Assembly (NCBI RefSeq): GCF_019396355.1
Contig: NZ_JAHKRK010000022.1
Coordinates: 1 to 60,053, forward strand
Length of the DNA: 60,053 nt
From: Pseudonocardia nigra
GTDB lineage: Bacteria > Actinomycetota > Actinomycetes > Mycobacteriales > Pseudonocardiaceae
Direction: 5' to 3'
Positions within the stretch are counted from its first letter, which is position 1. Every line of letters starts with the position of its first letter. The position numbers and the translations under genes are program-made. The notes beneath the pieces were generated by a model, which worked only from the letters and a program-made list of their open reading frames with translations, did not search any database and was not told the origin of the DNA. Shown here in pieces: positions 18,775 to 27,718 of this stretch.

Positions 18775-19067
18775 GCCGTCACCGCCAGCCCGGACTGCCG
18801 CATGCGTTCGCGGCCGAAGTCGTTGAGCCTGAACTTGAACAACAGCTTCTCCTCACCGTCACTCTTGGCCGGGTCGATCGTGGTCTCGAGCTCGTCGAGC
18901 AGGCCGCTGGAGAACAGGTCGGTGAGGGTCAGCCGGACCGTTCCGTGCCAGTAGCCGCCGGACAGCCCGTACTCGCGCATAACGGCGTCGGCGACGTCGT
19001 AGTCCCACATCGCGTCGCGGGAGGCGAGCAGCTCCAGCATGTAGCCCTTCATGTGCAGTTCGGACAC
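18771..19067 (-). CDS. Winged-helix protein, PadR-like (98 aa)
   Basis: The small soluble protein has the order helix, helix, wing typical of PadR/ArsR-type winged helices: MLELLASRDAMWDYDVAD, then VRLTLTDLFSSGLLDEL and a final FRLNDFGRERM, which resembles the LTxxGRxRL end of PadR domains. It could be a local regulator responding to a methylated amine, or a structural partner of the membrane proteins around it. It lies 10 bp after the DMT permease and overlaps the 36-aa gene by 4 nt. Function is not established. Confidence 0.5.
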   Translation of the reverse strand: MSELHMKGYMLELLASRDAMWDYDVADAVMREYGLSGGYWHGTVRLTLTDLFSSGLLDELETTIDPAKSDGEEKLLFKFRLNDFGRERMRQSGLAVTA

Positions 19068-19077
19068 GACAGCCTCC

Positions 19078-20160
19078 TCAGCGGGCCGGGGGAATCGAGG
19101 ACCCGGCGGCCGCGTGGACCCCTGGGACGGCCCGGATCACCTCGAGCACGTCGCGCCTCTCGGTGAAGAGCACGAAGCTGCCGATCACGGCGACGAATCC
19201 GCCGATGATAAACTGGATGCCGGGCGCCTCGAGGGTGAACACGTAGAGCCACACGAGGGCCAGCGGCCCGTACAGCGCGGCGATCGCCTGGCCGCGACCG
19301 ACGCCGATCAGCGGGAAGGACTTGTACCAGGACACGTAGCAGAATCCGAAGGTCAGGCCGAGCAGGGCGAGCAGCAACAGGTTCGTCGGGTTGGCCAGCG
19401 TAGCCCCGACGACCTCCCACAGCCTGCTGCCGGCGAGCGCCCAGGTGAGCGGGACGGCCACGATGATCCAGAGCGCCACTTCAGCGGTGAAGCGCACGGT
19501 CAGTCCGACGTCGGGGTCGCTGACGTCCAGCGCCCGGCCGGCGATGGCCCCCTCGACGCCCCACCCGATGAACGCGAGAGCGCCGCCGAGATAGCCGAGC
19601 ATGCCGCCGGTGCCGGCGCCGGTGAGCTCATCGATGATGCCCGGCGCGAAGACGATCACACCTCCGGCAACGATGACGATGATCCCAACCGCCGCCTGCC
19701 GGGTGATCCGCTCGCTGTACCAGAGCCGGGCCAGCAACGCGCCGATGATCGGGTACAGCAGCGCCGCGACCGCGGCGAACGCCGCGCCGACGTAGGCGAT
19801 CGCCAGGATCGACCCGAAGATCGCCAGCATCCCGGCCAGACCGGCGGGAGCGTACCAGCGGGAGATCTTGAACTGGTAGATCGTGCGGACGTAGTCCTTG
19901 GTCTTGCCCAGCACGGCGATCCACAGGTACATCGCGAGCAGCACCGCGACGGCGTTGAGCGTTGTGATCACCATCGCGGCGAGCAGGTACTCGTCGGTCA
20001 TGTCGACGAACGGCGCCTCGGCGTAGATCACCGTCCCCGGGACGTACCAGGCGCCCCACAGAACCGCGCACCAGACCGCCCAGATGAAACCCCACCGCAC
20101 CTGTCGGTTGCGGTAGTCCACCCGCAACCGCTGGACCTTGTCGGAATCGAGCATGCTCAC
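19078..20160 (-). CDS. EamA/DMT-family membrane transporter
   Basis: The 360-aa protein has about ten hydrophobic helices in two five-helix halves (VRWGFIWAVWCAVLWGAWYV; AAFAAVAALLYPIIGALLA; GMLGYLGGALAFIGWGVEG; FIIGGFVAVIGSFVLF), the pattern of drug/metabolite transporters. It is the first gene of the tdm-tmm operon. No TmoXWV-type TMAO ABC transporter is in the window, so this permease is the obvious candidate for trimethylamine or TMAO movement across the membrane; this is inferred from position only. Confidence 0.8.
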   Translation of the reverse strand: MSMLDSDKVQRLRVDYRNRQVRWGFIWAVWCAVLWGAWYVPGTVIYAEAPFVDMTDEYLLAAMVITTLNAVAVLLAMYLWIAVLGKTKDYVRTIYQFKISRWYAPAGLAGMLAIFGSILAIAYVGAAFAAVAALLYPIIGALLARLWYSERITRQAAVGIIVIVAGGVIVFAPGIIDELTGAGTGGMLGYLGGALAFIGWGVEGAIAGRALDVSDPDVGLTVRFTAEVALWIIVAVPLTWALAGSRLWEVVGATLANPTNLLLLALLGLTFGFCYVSWYKSFPLIGVGRGQAIAALYGPLALVWLYVFTLEAPGIQFIIGGFVAVIGSFVLFTERRDVLEVIRAVPGVHAAAGSSIPPAR

Positions 20161-20542
20161 TCCTCACGGGAGATCCGGCGTACCGGCGGTCCACCGGCGC
20201 GGGAGGCCTGTAGCGGCCCTGTGGGCGCCGGCGTCGGAGGCCGTCGTCGGGCAGCACCGGCAGAGGTGCAGGACGAGGAGCGGCTCAACGTGGCACCGCG
20301 CCTCGGCGACTCTGTTGTGACCCAGATCATGCCGGGTCGCAAGCGACTTGTACAGCCGCTATGGAGATACTGTTTCACAAATTGTCCCCTCCGGACCTGC
20401 CGAGCGGGCGGCACGCCTACCACAGACGGGAAGCCTGTCGCCCCTTCGGAGACAAGGAGGCCCAACGGGCCCCTTGCTGAGCACGGCGCCCTCCGGCTCC
20501 GCGGCCGCCCCGCTCACCTGCAGGCGGCGCGAACGCCATGAG
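20161..20542. promoter_or_regulatory. Upstream region of the eamA-tdm-tmm operon
   Basis: This 380-bp gap lies between the operon start (20160, minus) and the end of the folD gene upstream on the same strand. It must hold the promoter for eamA. A degenerate copy of the IclR palindrome occurs at 20349-20371. No gene is recognisable in any frame. Confidence 0.5.
20349..20371 (-). promoter_or_regulatory. Degenerate IclR-type site upstream of eamA
   Basis: Read on the minus strand, the 23 bases begin AGTATCTCC and carry CGGCTGTAC in the right half. Aligned without gaps to the core 23 bases of the perfect palindrome at 13167-13189, 14 positions match, 7 of 10 in each arm. It lies about 190 bp upstream of the eamA start. 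It was found by eye and has no statistical support. Confidence 0.35.
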
Positions 20543-21520
20543 TCAGCCGGCGGCGGGGACCGCTCGCATCCGGTCCGCAGGCTGGAGCGTGAGCCCTTCG
20601 GTGCAGGAGCGGGCACCTGCGACGCCGAACGCGAGACGCGCGGCGGCGACGGTGTTGCGCAGGAGCCAGGTGTAGGTGACCGGACCGACGCCGCCGGGCA
20701 CGGGCGTGATGCCGCGCGCCCGTGCGGCGACGCTCGCATAGTCAAGGTCCCCGACCAGCGCGACCGCACCGGTGTCCGGGTCGGTGACCGCGTTGATGCC
20801 GACATCGATCGCGATCACCCCGGCCTTCACGTGCTCACCCCGCAGGAGCCCCGGCACGCCGGCCGCCACGACGAGGATGTCGGCGGCCCTGGTGTGAACA
20901 TGTAGCAAGCCCGCCCGATCGCTATTCGCGTCGCACGACACGACGGTGGCGCCGCGCTGCATGGCCAACATCGCTGCGGGCTTGCCGACGTTCGCCGAGC
21001 GACCGACGATCACCACGTTGCTGCACCGGTAGACCTCGCCGAGGTCGTGACCCGCCTCCTCCAGGTAGCGGTCGAGCAAGTGGAACACCGATGCCGGCGT
21101 CGAGGGTACGAACCGCGGCCGCTCCAACGCGAGCAGGCCGGCGTTCACCGGGTGTACCGACTCGATGTCCTTGAGGGGATCGAGGGCCCGGTACAGCGCC
21201 GCCTCCGACACCTGCGGTGGCAACGGCCGCAGCACGAGGATGCCCGAGACCCGGGGATCGGCGCCCAGCTTCCCGATCGCCGCCACCGCATCGGCCTCCG
21301 CGACGTCGGCGGGCAGAGCCTCGCACGTGTAGTGGCAGCCAATGTCCTCGGCGAGCCGCCGCACCCGTCGCTCGTAGGCATGTGCTGGGTAGGAATCGCC
21401 GGCGATGACCGTGGCCAGGCCGGGCCGGACCCCCACCGAGGCGAGATCGTGCACCTCCGCGGCGAGCCGGGAACGCAGGTCGGCGGCATACGCCCGCCCG
21501 TCGATCACGTCGGCCGTCAT
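20543..21520 (-). CDS. folD: FolD paralogue lacking cyclohydrolase residues (methylene-THF dehydrogenase)
   Basis: The 325-aa protein has the FolD fold, with VIDGRAYAADLR, NAD(P)-binding VVIVGRSANVGKPAAML and [20 protein letters not shown]. Aligned by eye to E. coli FolD, the three residues needed for the cyclohydrolase reaction are all changed: Lys54 is Val53, Gln98 is Leu97 and Asp121 is Glu120. The dehydrogenase cofactor motif and the Tyr (Tyr49) remain. It probably oxidises methylene-THF to methenyl-THF only, with the next step done by the adjacent FchA, whose stop overlaps this gene's ATG by 4 nt. It also has a C-terminal extension of about 25 residues. A second, normal FolD is at 38648. 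Confidence 0.85.
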   Translation of the reverse strand: MTADVIDGRAYAADLRSRLAAEVHDLASVGVRPGLATVIAGDSYPAHAYERRVRRLAEDIGCHYTCEALPADVAEADAVAAIGKLGADPRVSGILVLRPLPPQVSEAALYRALDPLKDIESVHPVNAGLLALERPRFVPSTPASVFHLLDRYLEEAGHDLGEVYRCSNVVIVGRSANVGKPAAMLAMQRGATVVSCDANSDRAGLLHVHTRAADILVVAAGVPGLLRGEHVKAGVIAIDVGINAVTDPDTGAVALVGDLDYASVAARARGITPVPGGVGPVTYTWLLRNTVAAARLAFGVAGARSCTEGLTLQPADRMRAVPAAG

Positions 21521-22086
21521 GCCGGGGCTCCCGTCGCCGCCCGAGCCGCGACGGCGACGTGGGCCTCGGCGTCGGCCGTGACGGAGGCGTTCAGCCCGCC
21601 GAGCTCGACGTTGATCCGGACCAGGTCCGCCGCCGCTCTAGTCGCCGCCTCGGCCAGGAGCACGGCGGTGTGCGCGTCGCCGGCCAGGTTCGGGTTGCCG
21701 CGCCTCGCCACGTCCGCGGCCAGCTCCGCGACGCGCGCCCCGGTCGCCGCGATCTGCAGCGGGACGGCGGCAGCCCCGCATAGTGCGCGCCGGATCTCCT
21801 CCCGCCGGTCGGGCCGGTCCGCGGGCAGCCGGTACGCCGCGAGCACGGCGCCGTAGGCGGCGGCGTCCGCGTCGGTGAGGGCGACCACGCCGGTGCGCAA
21901 CTCGTCGGCCGCCGTTGCGATGTCATCGGCACCGGGCAGTCGGCCGGAGAACCGCGCAGCCATGGCCACGAGCCCCGCCGCGGCCGCCACGGTCACCGCG
22001 GCGACCGCGCCGCCGCTGGGAGCGGGCTCGCGCGCCGCCACGGCCGCGACGAACCCCTCGACGGTGTGCTCACGGAACGACGTCAT
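21517..22086 (-). CDS. fchA: Methenyl-THF cyclohydrolase (FTCD_C family)
   Basis: The 189-aa protein belongs to the formiminotransferase-cyclodeaminase C-terminal family, to which methylotroph FchA belongs. Typical features are PAPSGGAVAAVTVAAAAGLVAM near the N-terminus and GNPNLAGDAHTAVLLAEAA in the middle. It hydrolyses methenyl-THF to 10-formyl-THF. It lies between fhs and folD with 4-nt overlaps on both sides, giving the complete oxidation order in one transcript. A cyclodeaminase role in histidine breakdown is possible for the family but no hut genes are nearby. Confidence 0.88.
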   Translation of the reverse strand: MTSFREHTVEGFVAAVAAREPAPSGGAVAAVTVAAAAGLVAMAARFSGRLPGADDIATAADELRTGVVALTDADAAAYGAVLAAYRLPADRPDRREEIRRALCGAAAVPLQIAATGARVAELAADVARRGNPNLAGDAHTAVLLAEAATRAAADLVRINVELGGLNASVTADAEAHVAVAARAATGAPA

Positions 22087-23780
22087 GACAGGCCGATGAT
22101 CTCGCCGTTCGCGTCGATGTCGATGGTGTGCGCTGCGGGGGTGGCGCCGAGGCCGGGCATGGTGCGCATGTCGCCGCAGATGGGGTAGATGAAACCGGCG
22201 CCGACCGACGCCCTGACTTCGCGTACCGGCAGCCGCCAGCCCGTGGGCGCACCCTTGAGCGAGGCGTCCGAGGAGATCGACAAGTGTGTCTTGGCGATGC
22301 AGACCGGCAGGTTCCCGAACCCGTTGCGCTCGTAGGTGGCGAGCTGTCGCGACGCCTTCAGGTCGTAGTCCACGCCGTCGGCGCCGTAGACCTCGCGGGC
22401 CACGGTCTCGATCTTCTCCCGCAGCGATGCCTCGTCCGGGTAGAGGAACCGGAAGTCCGAGGGCTCCTCCGCGGCAGCGGCGACCGCTTCAGCGAGCTCG
22501 GTGGCGCCCTTGCCGCCCTCCGCGAAGTGGGTGCATACCGCGGAGCGCGCGCCCAACTCCTCGGCGATCTGCCGGATCGCCGCGTGCTCGCTCGGGTGGT
22601 CGCCGGGGAAGGCGTTGATCGCCACCACCGGGGACACGCCGTGCAGCCGCATGTTCTCGATCTGCTTGCGCAGATTGGCCCCGCCGATGTGGACCTCTTC
22701 GGGGTTCTCCGCCAGCATCGCCTCCGGCAGCGCCTTGCCGGCCACGACCCGGTGCTTGCCCGAGTGCGCCTTGAGCGCACGCACGGTGGCCACGACGACC
22801 GCAGCGTCGGGCGTCAGACCGGACGCCCGACACTTGATGTTGAAGAAGCGCTCCGCACCCATGTCGGCGCCGAATCCGGCCTCGGTGATCAGGAAGTCGC
22901 CACCGTGGATGCCGATCAGGTCAGCCGCGACGGAGGAGTTGCCGTGCGCGATGTTGCCGAACGGCCCCGCGTGCACCAGCACCGGAGTGTTCTCGAGCGT
23001 CTGCATGAGGTTGGGCTTCAGAGCCTCCTTCATGATCACCGTCATGGCACCGGCACCGCCGATGTCCTCGGCGGTGACCGGCTCGCCGCCGTCGGTGTAG
23101 CCGACCACGATCCGGCCGAACCGCTGTCGCATCTCCTGCACGGAACGGGACAGTGCGAAGATCGCCATCACCTCCGACGCCGCGGTGATGTCGAACCCGG
23201 TCTGCCGTGGGATGCCGTCCATGTGGGAGCCCAGCCCGACGATCACGTTGCGCAGCACGCGGTCGTTGACGTCCATCACGCGGCGCCAGGTGATGTTGTG
23301 CTGATCCAGCCCGAGGGCATTGCCCTGGAAGAGATGGTTGTCCAGCACCGCGGAAAGCATGTTGTGCGCCGCGGTCACGGCGTGGAAGTCCCCGGTGAGA
23401 TGCAGGTTGAGGATCTCCATCGGAATCACCTGACTGTACCCGCCACCGGCCGCGCCGCCCTTGATGCCGAACGTGGGGCCCATCGACGGTTGCCGGATCG
23501 CGACCGTCGCCGAGCGGCCGATGTGCCGCATCGCCTGGCCGAGCCCGACCGTTGTGGTCGTCTTGCCCTCGCCGAGCGGCGTGGGCGTCACGGCCGACAC
23601 CACGACGTACTTGGCCTTCGGTCGGTCCGCCAGCTCCTCGATGGCCTCCAACCGGATCTTCAGCACGTCGTGCCCGTAGGGCTCCAGCAGGTGCTGGGCG
23701 ATGCCCATGTCGCCGGCGACATCCTCGATGGGCTTCAGGGACGCGTCGCGGGCGATCTGCAGGTCACTCGGGAAGGGCAC
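22083..23780 (-). CDS. fhs: Formate--tetrahydrofolate ligase
   Basis: The 565-aa enzyme interconverts 10-formyl-THF and formate with ADP/ATP. The ATP-binding loop VTPTPLGEGKTTTTVG is at residues 64-79, and GPTFGIKGGAAGGGYSQVIP, NITWRRVMDVNDR and SDASLKGAPTGWRLPVRE are all family blocks. Length matches the usual 555-560 aa. In this setting the direction towards formate would gain ATP and feed formate dehydrogenase; the reverse would supply C1 units from formate. It begins 9 bp after the Mgd fusion gene ends. Confidence 0.95.
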   Translation of the reverse strand: MPFPSDLQIARDASLKPIEDVAGDMGIAQHLLEPYGHDVLKIRLEAIEELADRPKAKYVVVSAVTPTPLGEGKTTTTVGLGQAMRHIGRSATVAIRQPSMGPTFGIKGGAAGGGYSQVIPMEILNLHLTGDFHAVTAAHNMLSAVLDNHLFQGNALGLDQHNITWRRVMDVNDRVLRNVIVGLGSHMDGIPRQTGFDITAASEVMAIFALSRSVQEMRQRFGRIVVGYTDGGEPVTAEDIGGAGAMTVIMKEALKPNLMQTLENTPVLVHAGPFGNIAHGNSSVAADLIGIHGGDFLITEAGFGADMGAERFFNIKCRASGLTPDAAVVVATVRALKAHSGKHRVVAGKALPEAMLAENPEEVHIGGANLRKQIENMRLHGVSPVVAINAFPGDHPSEHAAIRQIAEELGARSAVCTHFAEGGKGATELAEAVAAAAEEPSDFRFLYPDEASLREKIETVAREVYGADGVDYDLKASRQLATYERNGFGNLPVCIAKTHLSISSDASLKGAPTGWRLPVREVRASVGAGFIYPICGDMRTMPGLGATPAAHTIDIDANGEIIGLS

Positions 23781-23789
23781 GGTCGCTCC

Positions 23790-26700
23790 TCAGTGTTGAT
23801 TGCCGTCGATCTCCACGCCGAACTCGGTGCCGGCGTCGAGCAGCGCGTCGGCGAGGTACTGCCCCGACGAGCGTTCACAGTGCAGGAGGTAGCTGGGCAC
23901 ACCGTCGATGTCGTCGCGGACGACGTCGGTGACGAGCTTCGCCACCGACGTCCGCAGCGCTGCCCCGTCAGGCGTGGCGTCGTCGGACAGGTCGATGGCG
24001 CAGAGCTTTGCGAGCAGGGCGACGCATCGCTCACCGCGCAGCCGCACCAGTGCACGGCCGTGGGTGAGGTCCACGACGGAGGTGAACTCGTCCGGTGCGG
24101 CGACGAGCTCCTCCATCCGGGTGCGCAGCGCGTCCTGGGCGCCGGAGGCGTCGAGCACCAGCCACTCCCCCGGGCCCGACCCCACGACGAGCGCGCCCTG
24201 GTCGTCCCGGACGGCGCGACCGAACCCGGTGCCGAGCGCGGCGGCCGCGGCGCCGTCGTGCGGCGCCCGGATATGCACCTTGGCCAGGTGGCTGAGGTCG
24301 GTGAGCGTGACATCCCGCCCCGAATCCGGCTGCGCGGCGGTGGACGGCGTCAGCGCGAGAGGGCTGCGCGCCACCGGGGTGCCGGTGTCACGGAACGGCC
24401 CCACGGGGACGTCGGACCCGCTGCGCAGGCGGTTGCCCTCCGGGTCCACGTGGGCGTGGTGCGCGGTGACCCGGGCGGCGATCCGCCGTCCGTCCGGCAG
24501 CGCCACCGTGACCTCGGTACCCGAGGCGGCGTGCGCGGCGTCGATCTGGGCCAGGCACACCGACCGGCGCAGGGTCGGTGACATCCGGCTGGAGGTGATC
24601 CGGCCGAGGATCCGGCTGCGCCCGGTGGTGCTGCTGTCCCCGACGATCTGGCTCGCCTCCGGCGGCACGACGGTCCCGTCGACCGGCTGCAGCCCGACCA
24701 GCCGGGGTCCCCCGCCGGTCTCGTGCTGCCAGACCAGCTCGGGCTTGCCGACGAAGTCGTCCTTGTCCAGCTTCACCGCCCAATCCAGCCCCGCGCTATA
24801 GGCCTTGGTCAGCCCGTCGGTGTCCTGGCCGACGATGAAGTGGCCCTTCTCCAGGCGCAGGATCCGCTGCGCCTCCATCCCGAACGGGGTCACCCCGAGG
24901 TCGCGGCCATGCTCGAGCAGGGCCTCCCACACGTGCAGCCCGTACGCGGCGGGCACGTGCAGCTCGTAGGACAGCTCCCCGGTGAACCCGATCCGCCACA
25001 GCACGCAGCCGTCCACGCCGGCCAGTCGACCGGTGCGCACGTGCATGTAGCCGAAGGCCTCGTCGGACAGGTCCACGTCCTCGACCAGCCGCCCGACGAG
25101 TTCCCGTGAGCGCGGACCTGCGACGTTGATGCTGGCATAGGCCGTGGTGAGCGGCGTGACGTGTACCTTCCAGTCGGGGCGCTCGGTCTGCAGCCAGCTC
25201 TCCACCCACTCCCACACCGCGCCGGCACCCGACGAGGTGGTGGACATCAGATAGTGGTCGTCGGCGAGCCTGCCGGTGACCCCGTCGTCGAGCACGACGC
25301 CGTCCTCGGCGCACATGACGCCGTACCGGACGCGCCCGACCTCGAGCTTGGACCACTTGTTGACGTACAGCAGGTTGAGCAGCTCCGGCACGTCCGGGCC
25401 GCGCAGGTCCAGCTTGCCGATCGGCGTCACGTCGATGATGCCGACGCCCTCCCGGACGGCCCGCACCTCCGCGGCCGGGTCGCCGTAGTGGTCGGGGCGG
25501 ATCCACTGGCCGGCCACGAGCGGCCGGGCCCCCAGCTCCTTGTGCGACGCCTGCATCGGGGAGTGCCGCACCGGCTCGAAGCTCCGCCCGGCCAGCGCGC
25601 CGAGCGTCACCGGGACGTGCATGGGCCGCCACGTGGTCGTCCCGGTCTCCGCGATCGTCGACCCGGTGGCCTCGGCCAGCACCGCCACCGCGTTGACCGT
25701 CTCCAGCTTGCCCTGAGCGGGCCCCATCGTGACCGTCGTGTAGCGTTTGACCAGCTCGACGGAGTCGTAGCCCTCCCGGGCGGCGACGTGGATGTCCTTC
25801 GAGGAGACATCCTCGGAGAAGTCCACCATGCCGTGCGTGCGCCCCCGGAACAGCTCGGGATGGTCGTCCAGCGGCAGCGGCGGGATCGGAACGGGCTGCT
25901 GCTCGACATCGCCGGGGGCATCCGCGCGGGACCGGGTCCGGGTGGGAATGCTCGCCAGCCTCGTCCGGCGCCGGGCCAGTGCTCGCCGGGCCGCCTCCGC
26001 GCCGACCGCGTCGGCGTGTGTCCGGATCTCGTCCAGGCTGCCGTCGCCGGCGATGCCACCGGCCACCACTACCTCGTCGGGCAGCCCGGCACCGGGAACG
26101 AACCGCGCGGCCCGCGGCACGTACACGGGACGGTCACCCGCCTGGTTGATCAGGGCGGTCGGCGCCGTCCAGCCCGTTGCGGTGACGAGCAGGTCGGCCT
26201 CGATTCTCCGACCGTCAGCGAGTTCCACCGCGCGCACCCCGGAGCGTCCGTGCACACGCACGATCCCGTCGCCACGACGAGCGTCGGCGACGTGTGCCAC
26301 GTCCACCCCGACTCGCCGCAGGTCCTCGACGGCCGCGTCGCCGTCGGCGTTCGCGGTGAGCACGACCGCTCGCTCGCCCGGCCGGACGGCATACATGTTG
26401 ATCAGTCGCCGGACGGCCGTGGAGAGCATGACGCCGGGTACGTCGTTGCCGGCGAAGACGTAGGGCCGCTCGATCAACCCCGGCGCGACGACGAGGGCCC
26501 CGGCTCTGGCCTTGACCAGCCGCTCTGCCGGGTGCCCACCCGCCACGCCGGGCAGTCCCCGCTCGACGACGGCGACCCAGTTCTCGTCGTAGCGGGCCAA
26601 CACGGCCGAGTCCACGAGCACCTCGATCCCGGGCGCCGCGGCCACCGCCTCGCGCAGCTCGGCGAGGACCGAAAGCTCCACCGCGCCGCCCCAGCGCAGG

Positions 26701-27341
26701 TGCCCGCCCAGCTCGTGCCCCTCCTCCACGAGCATCACCCTGGCCCCGGACCGCGCGGCCGCCAGCGCGGCGGTCATCCCGGCCGGGCCACCGCCTGCCA
26801 CCAGGACGTCGGGGTGGGCGTAGCGCTTGTCGGCGTGCACGTGGGGGGTATCTGGCGAGATCGTGCCGGCGTGCGCGAAGCGGGCCAGCACCTTCTCGTA
26901 GGTCGGCCACAGCCGCTCGGGCTTGATGAAGGTCTTGTAGTAGAAGCCGGGGGCGAGAAAGCGCCCGACCACCTGGTTGACGGCCTTCACATCGAACTTC
27001 AAAGAGGGCCAGGTGTTCTGCGAGGAGACCTGCATGCCCTCACCGACCCAGCGGTGCGCCGCCCGCACGTTCGGCTCGTCGTCCACCTGCAGAATGCAGC
27101 CCGGATCGTGATAGTCGGCGGTGAGCAGGCCCCGCGGGCGGTGATACTTGAAGCTGCGGGAGAACACCCGCTCGCCGGCCGCCGCCAGCGCCGACACGAT
27201 CGAGTCCCCCGGGTGCGCGACCACGGTGCGACCGTTCCAGGAGAAGGTCAGCGTGCGGCTGCGGTCGATCACCTCACCGGGCTGCCGCTCCAGACGGCAG
27301 ATCGCCCGGACAGCGGCGGGTCGGGTCTGCTGGGTGGTCAT
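23790..27341 (-). CDS. mgdC-mgdD: N-methylglutamate dehydrogenase, fused subunits C and D
   Basis: The 1183-aa protein combines a sarcosine-oxidase-alpha-like chain with a gamma-like domain. Residues about 20-105 are a Fer2_4-type domain (KYHRPRGLL, CILQVDDEPNVRA). About 175-400 is a dinucleotide-binding domain with VLVAGGGPAGMTAALAAA. About 600-1000 is a GcvT-like THF domain (TGELSYELHVPA, SRILGRITSS), and the last ~175 residues (LTDLSHLAKVHIRAP onward) match the SoxG/MgdD subunit. In known clusters C and D are separate genes. The complex oxidises N-methylglutamate to glutamate and passes the methyl carbon to THF. The ATG overlaps the mgdB stop by 4 nt. Assignment to Mgd rather than sarcosine oxidase rests on the adjacent gmaS and mgs genes. 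Confidence 0.85.
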   Translation of the reverse strand: MTTQQTRPAAVRAICRLERQPGEVIDRSRTLTFSWNGRTVVAHPGDSIVSALAAAGERVFSRSFKYHRPRGLLTADYHDPGCILQVDDEPNVRAAHRWVGEGMQVSSQNTWPSLKFDVKAVNQVVGRFLAPGFYYKTFIKPERLWPTYEKVLARFAHAGTISPDTPHVHADKRYAHPDVLVAGGGPAGMTAALAAARSGARVMLVEEGHELGGHLRWGGAVELSVLAELREAVAAAPGIEVLVDSAVLARYDENWVAVVERGLPGVAGGHPAERLVKARAGALVVAPGLIERPYVFAGNDVPGVMLSTAVRRLINMYAVRPGERAVVLTANADGDAAVEDLRRVGVDVAHVADARRGDGIVRVHGRSGVRAVELADGRRIEADLLVTATGWTAPTALINQAGDRPVYVPRAARFVPGAGLPDEVVVAGGIAGDGSLDEIRTHADAVGAEAARRALARRRTRLASIPTRTRSRADAPGDVEQQPVPIPPLPLDDHPELFRGRTHGMVDFSEDVSSKDIHVAAREGYDSVELVKRYTTVTMGPAQGKLETVNAVAVLAEATGSTIAETGTTTWRPMHVPVTLGALAGRSFEPVRHSPMQASHKELGARPLVAGQWIRPDHYGDPAAEVRAVREGVGIIDVTPIGKLDLRGPDVPELLNLLYVNKWSKLEVGRVRYGVMCAEDGVVLDDGVTGRLADDHYLMSTTSSGAGAVWEWVESWLQTERPDWKVHVTPLTTAYASINVAGPRSRELVGRLVEDVDLSDEAFGYMHVRTGRLAGVDGCVLWRIGFTGELSYELHVPAAYGLHVWEALLEHGRDLGVTPFGMEAQRILRLEKGHFIVGQDTDGLTKAYSAGLDWAVKLDKDDFVGKPELVWQHETGGGPRLVGLQPVDGTVVPPEASQIVGDSSTTGRSRILGRITSSRMSPTLRRSVCLAQIDAAHAASGTEVTVALPDGRRIAARVTAHHAHVDPEGNRLRSGSDVPVGPFRDTGTPVARSPLALTPSTAAQPDSGRDVTLTDLSHLAKVHIRAPHDGAAAAALGTGFGRAVRDDQGALVVGSGPGEWLVLDASGAQDALRTRMEELVAAPDEFTSVVDLTHGRALVRLRGERCVALLAKLCAIDLSDDATPDGAALRTSVAKLVTDVVRDDIDGVPSYLLHCERSSGQYLADALLDAGTEFGVEIDGNQH

Positions 27342-27655
27342 CGCGCCCCTCCGGCGTCAGGCGCTCCGCTGTCGCTGCGCGCGGTGCCGATGCCCGCTCC
27401 GCTGTCGTTCCGCGGGGGGCCAGGTCGGATCTCGTTGCTCTCGGTCTCCCGCTCGACGCGGAAGAAGCGGCGGCAGCCGGCGCTGTGGTACCAGCTCTCG
27501 TCCACCCAGCCGCGGGGGTTGCGGCGCAGGTAGAGATAGGCGCGCCACTCCTGCGGTGTGGCCGTCGCCGGGTCGGGCCGAGGGTTTGCCTCCCCGGAGT
27601 ACCGGAACTCGGCGACGTTGCGGGGCCCGCACCACGGGCACGGCAGCTGAATCAT
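27338..27655 (-). CDS. mgdB: N-methylglutamate dehydrogenase subunit B (SoxD-like zinc subunit)
   Basis: The 105-aa protein has the SoxD pattern: a CPWCG zinc pair (Cys6, Cys9), then WRAYLYLRRNPRGWVDESW and the second ligands His57 and Cys61 in WYHSAGCRRFF. It is the small structural subunit of heterotetrameric sarcosine oxidase/N-methylglutamate dehydrogenase. It lies between mgdA and mgdCD and overlaps the latter by 4 nt. The last ~30 residues are a Pro/Gly/Ser-rich tail not usual for the family. Confidence 0.88.
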   Translation of the reverse strand: MIQLPCPWCGPRNVAEFRYSGEANPRPDPATATPQEWRAYLYLRRNPRGWVDESWYHSAGCRRFFRVERETESNEIRPGPPRNDSGAGIGTARSDSGAPDAGGAR

Positions 27656-27718
27656 CGGACGGGTCCTCTCGTCGAGCGTCCAGGCGGGCTGACGGGTCGT
27701 CGGGCGGGGCGCGGTCCC

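Noticed and set aside
25161..27533. A 790-codon plus-strand frame antisense to the Mgd fusion gene
   Set aside because: It is a high-GC shadow frame; its translation is low-complexity Arg/Gly/Pro/His text without domains, while the minus strand encodes a full flavoprotein.
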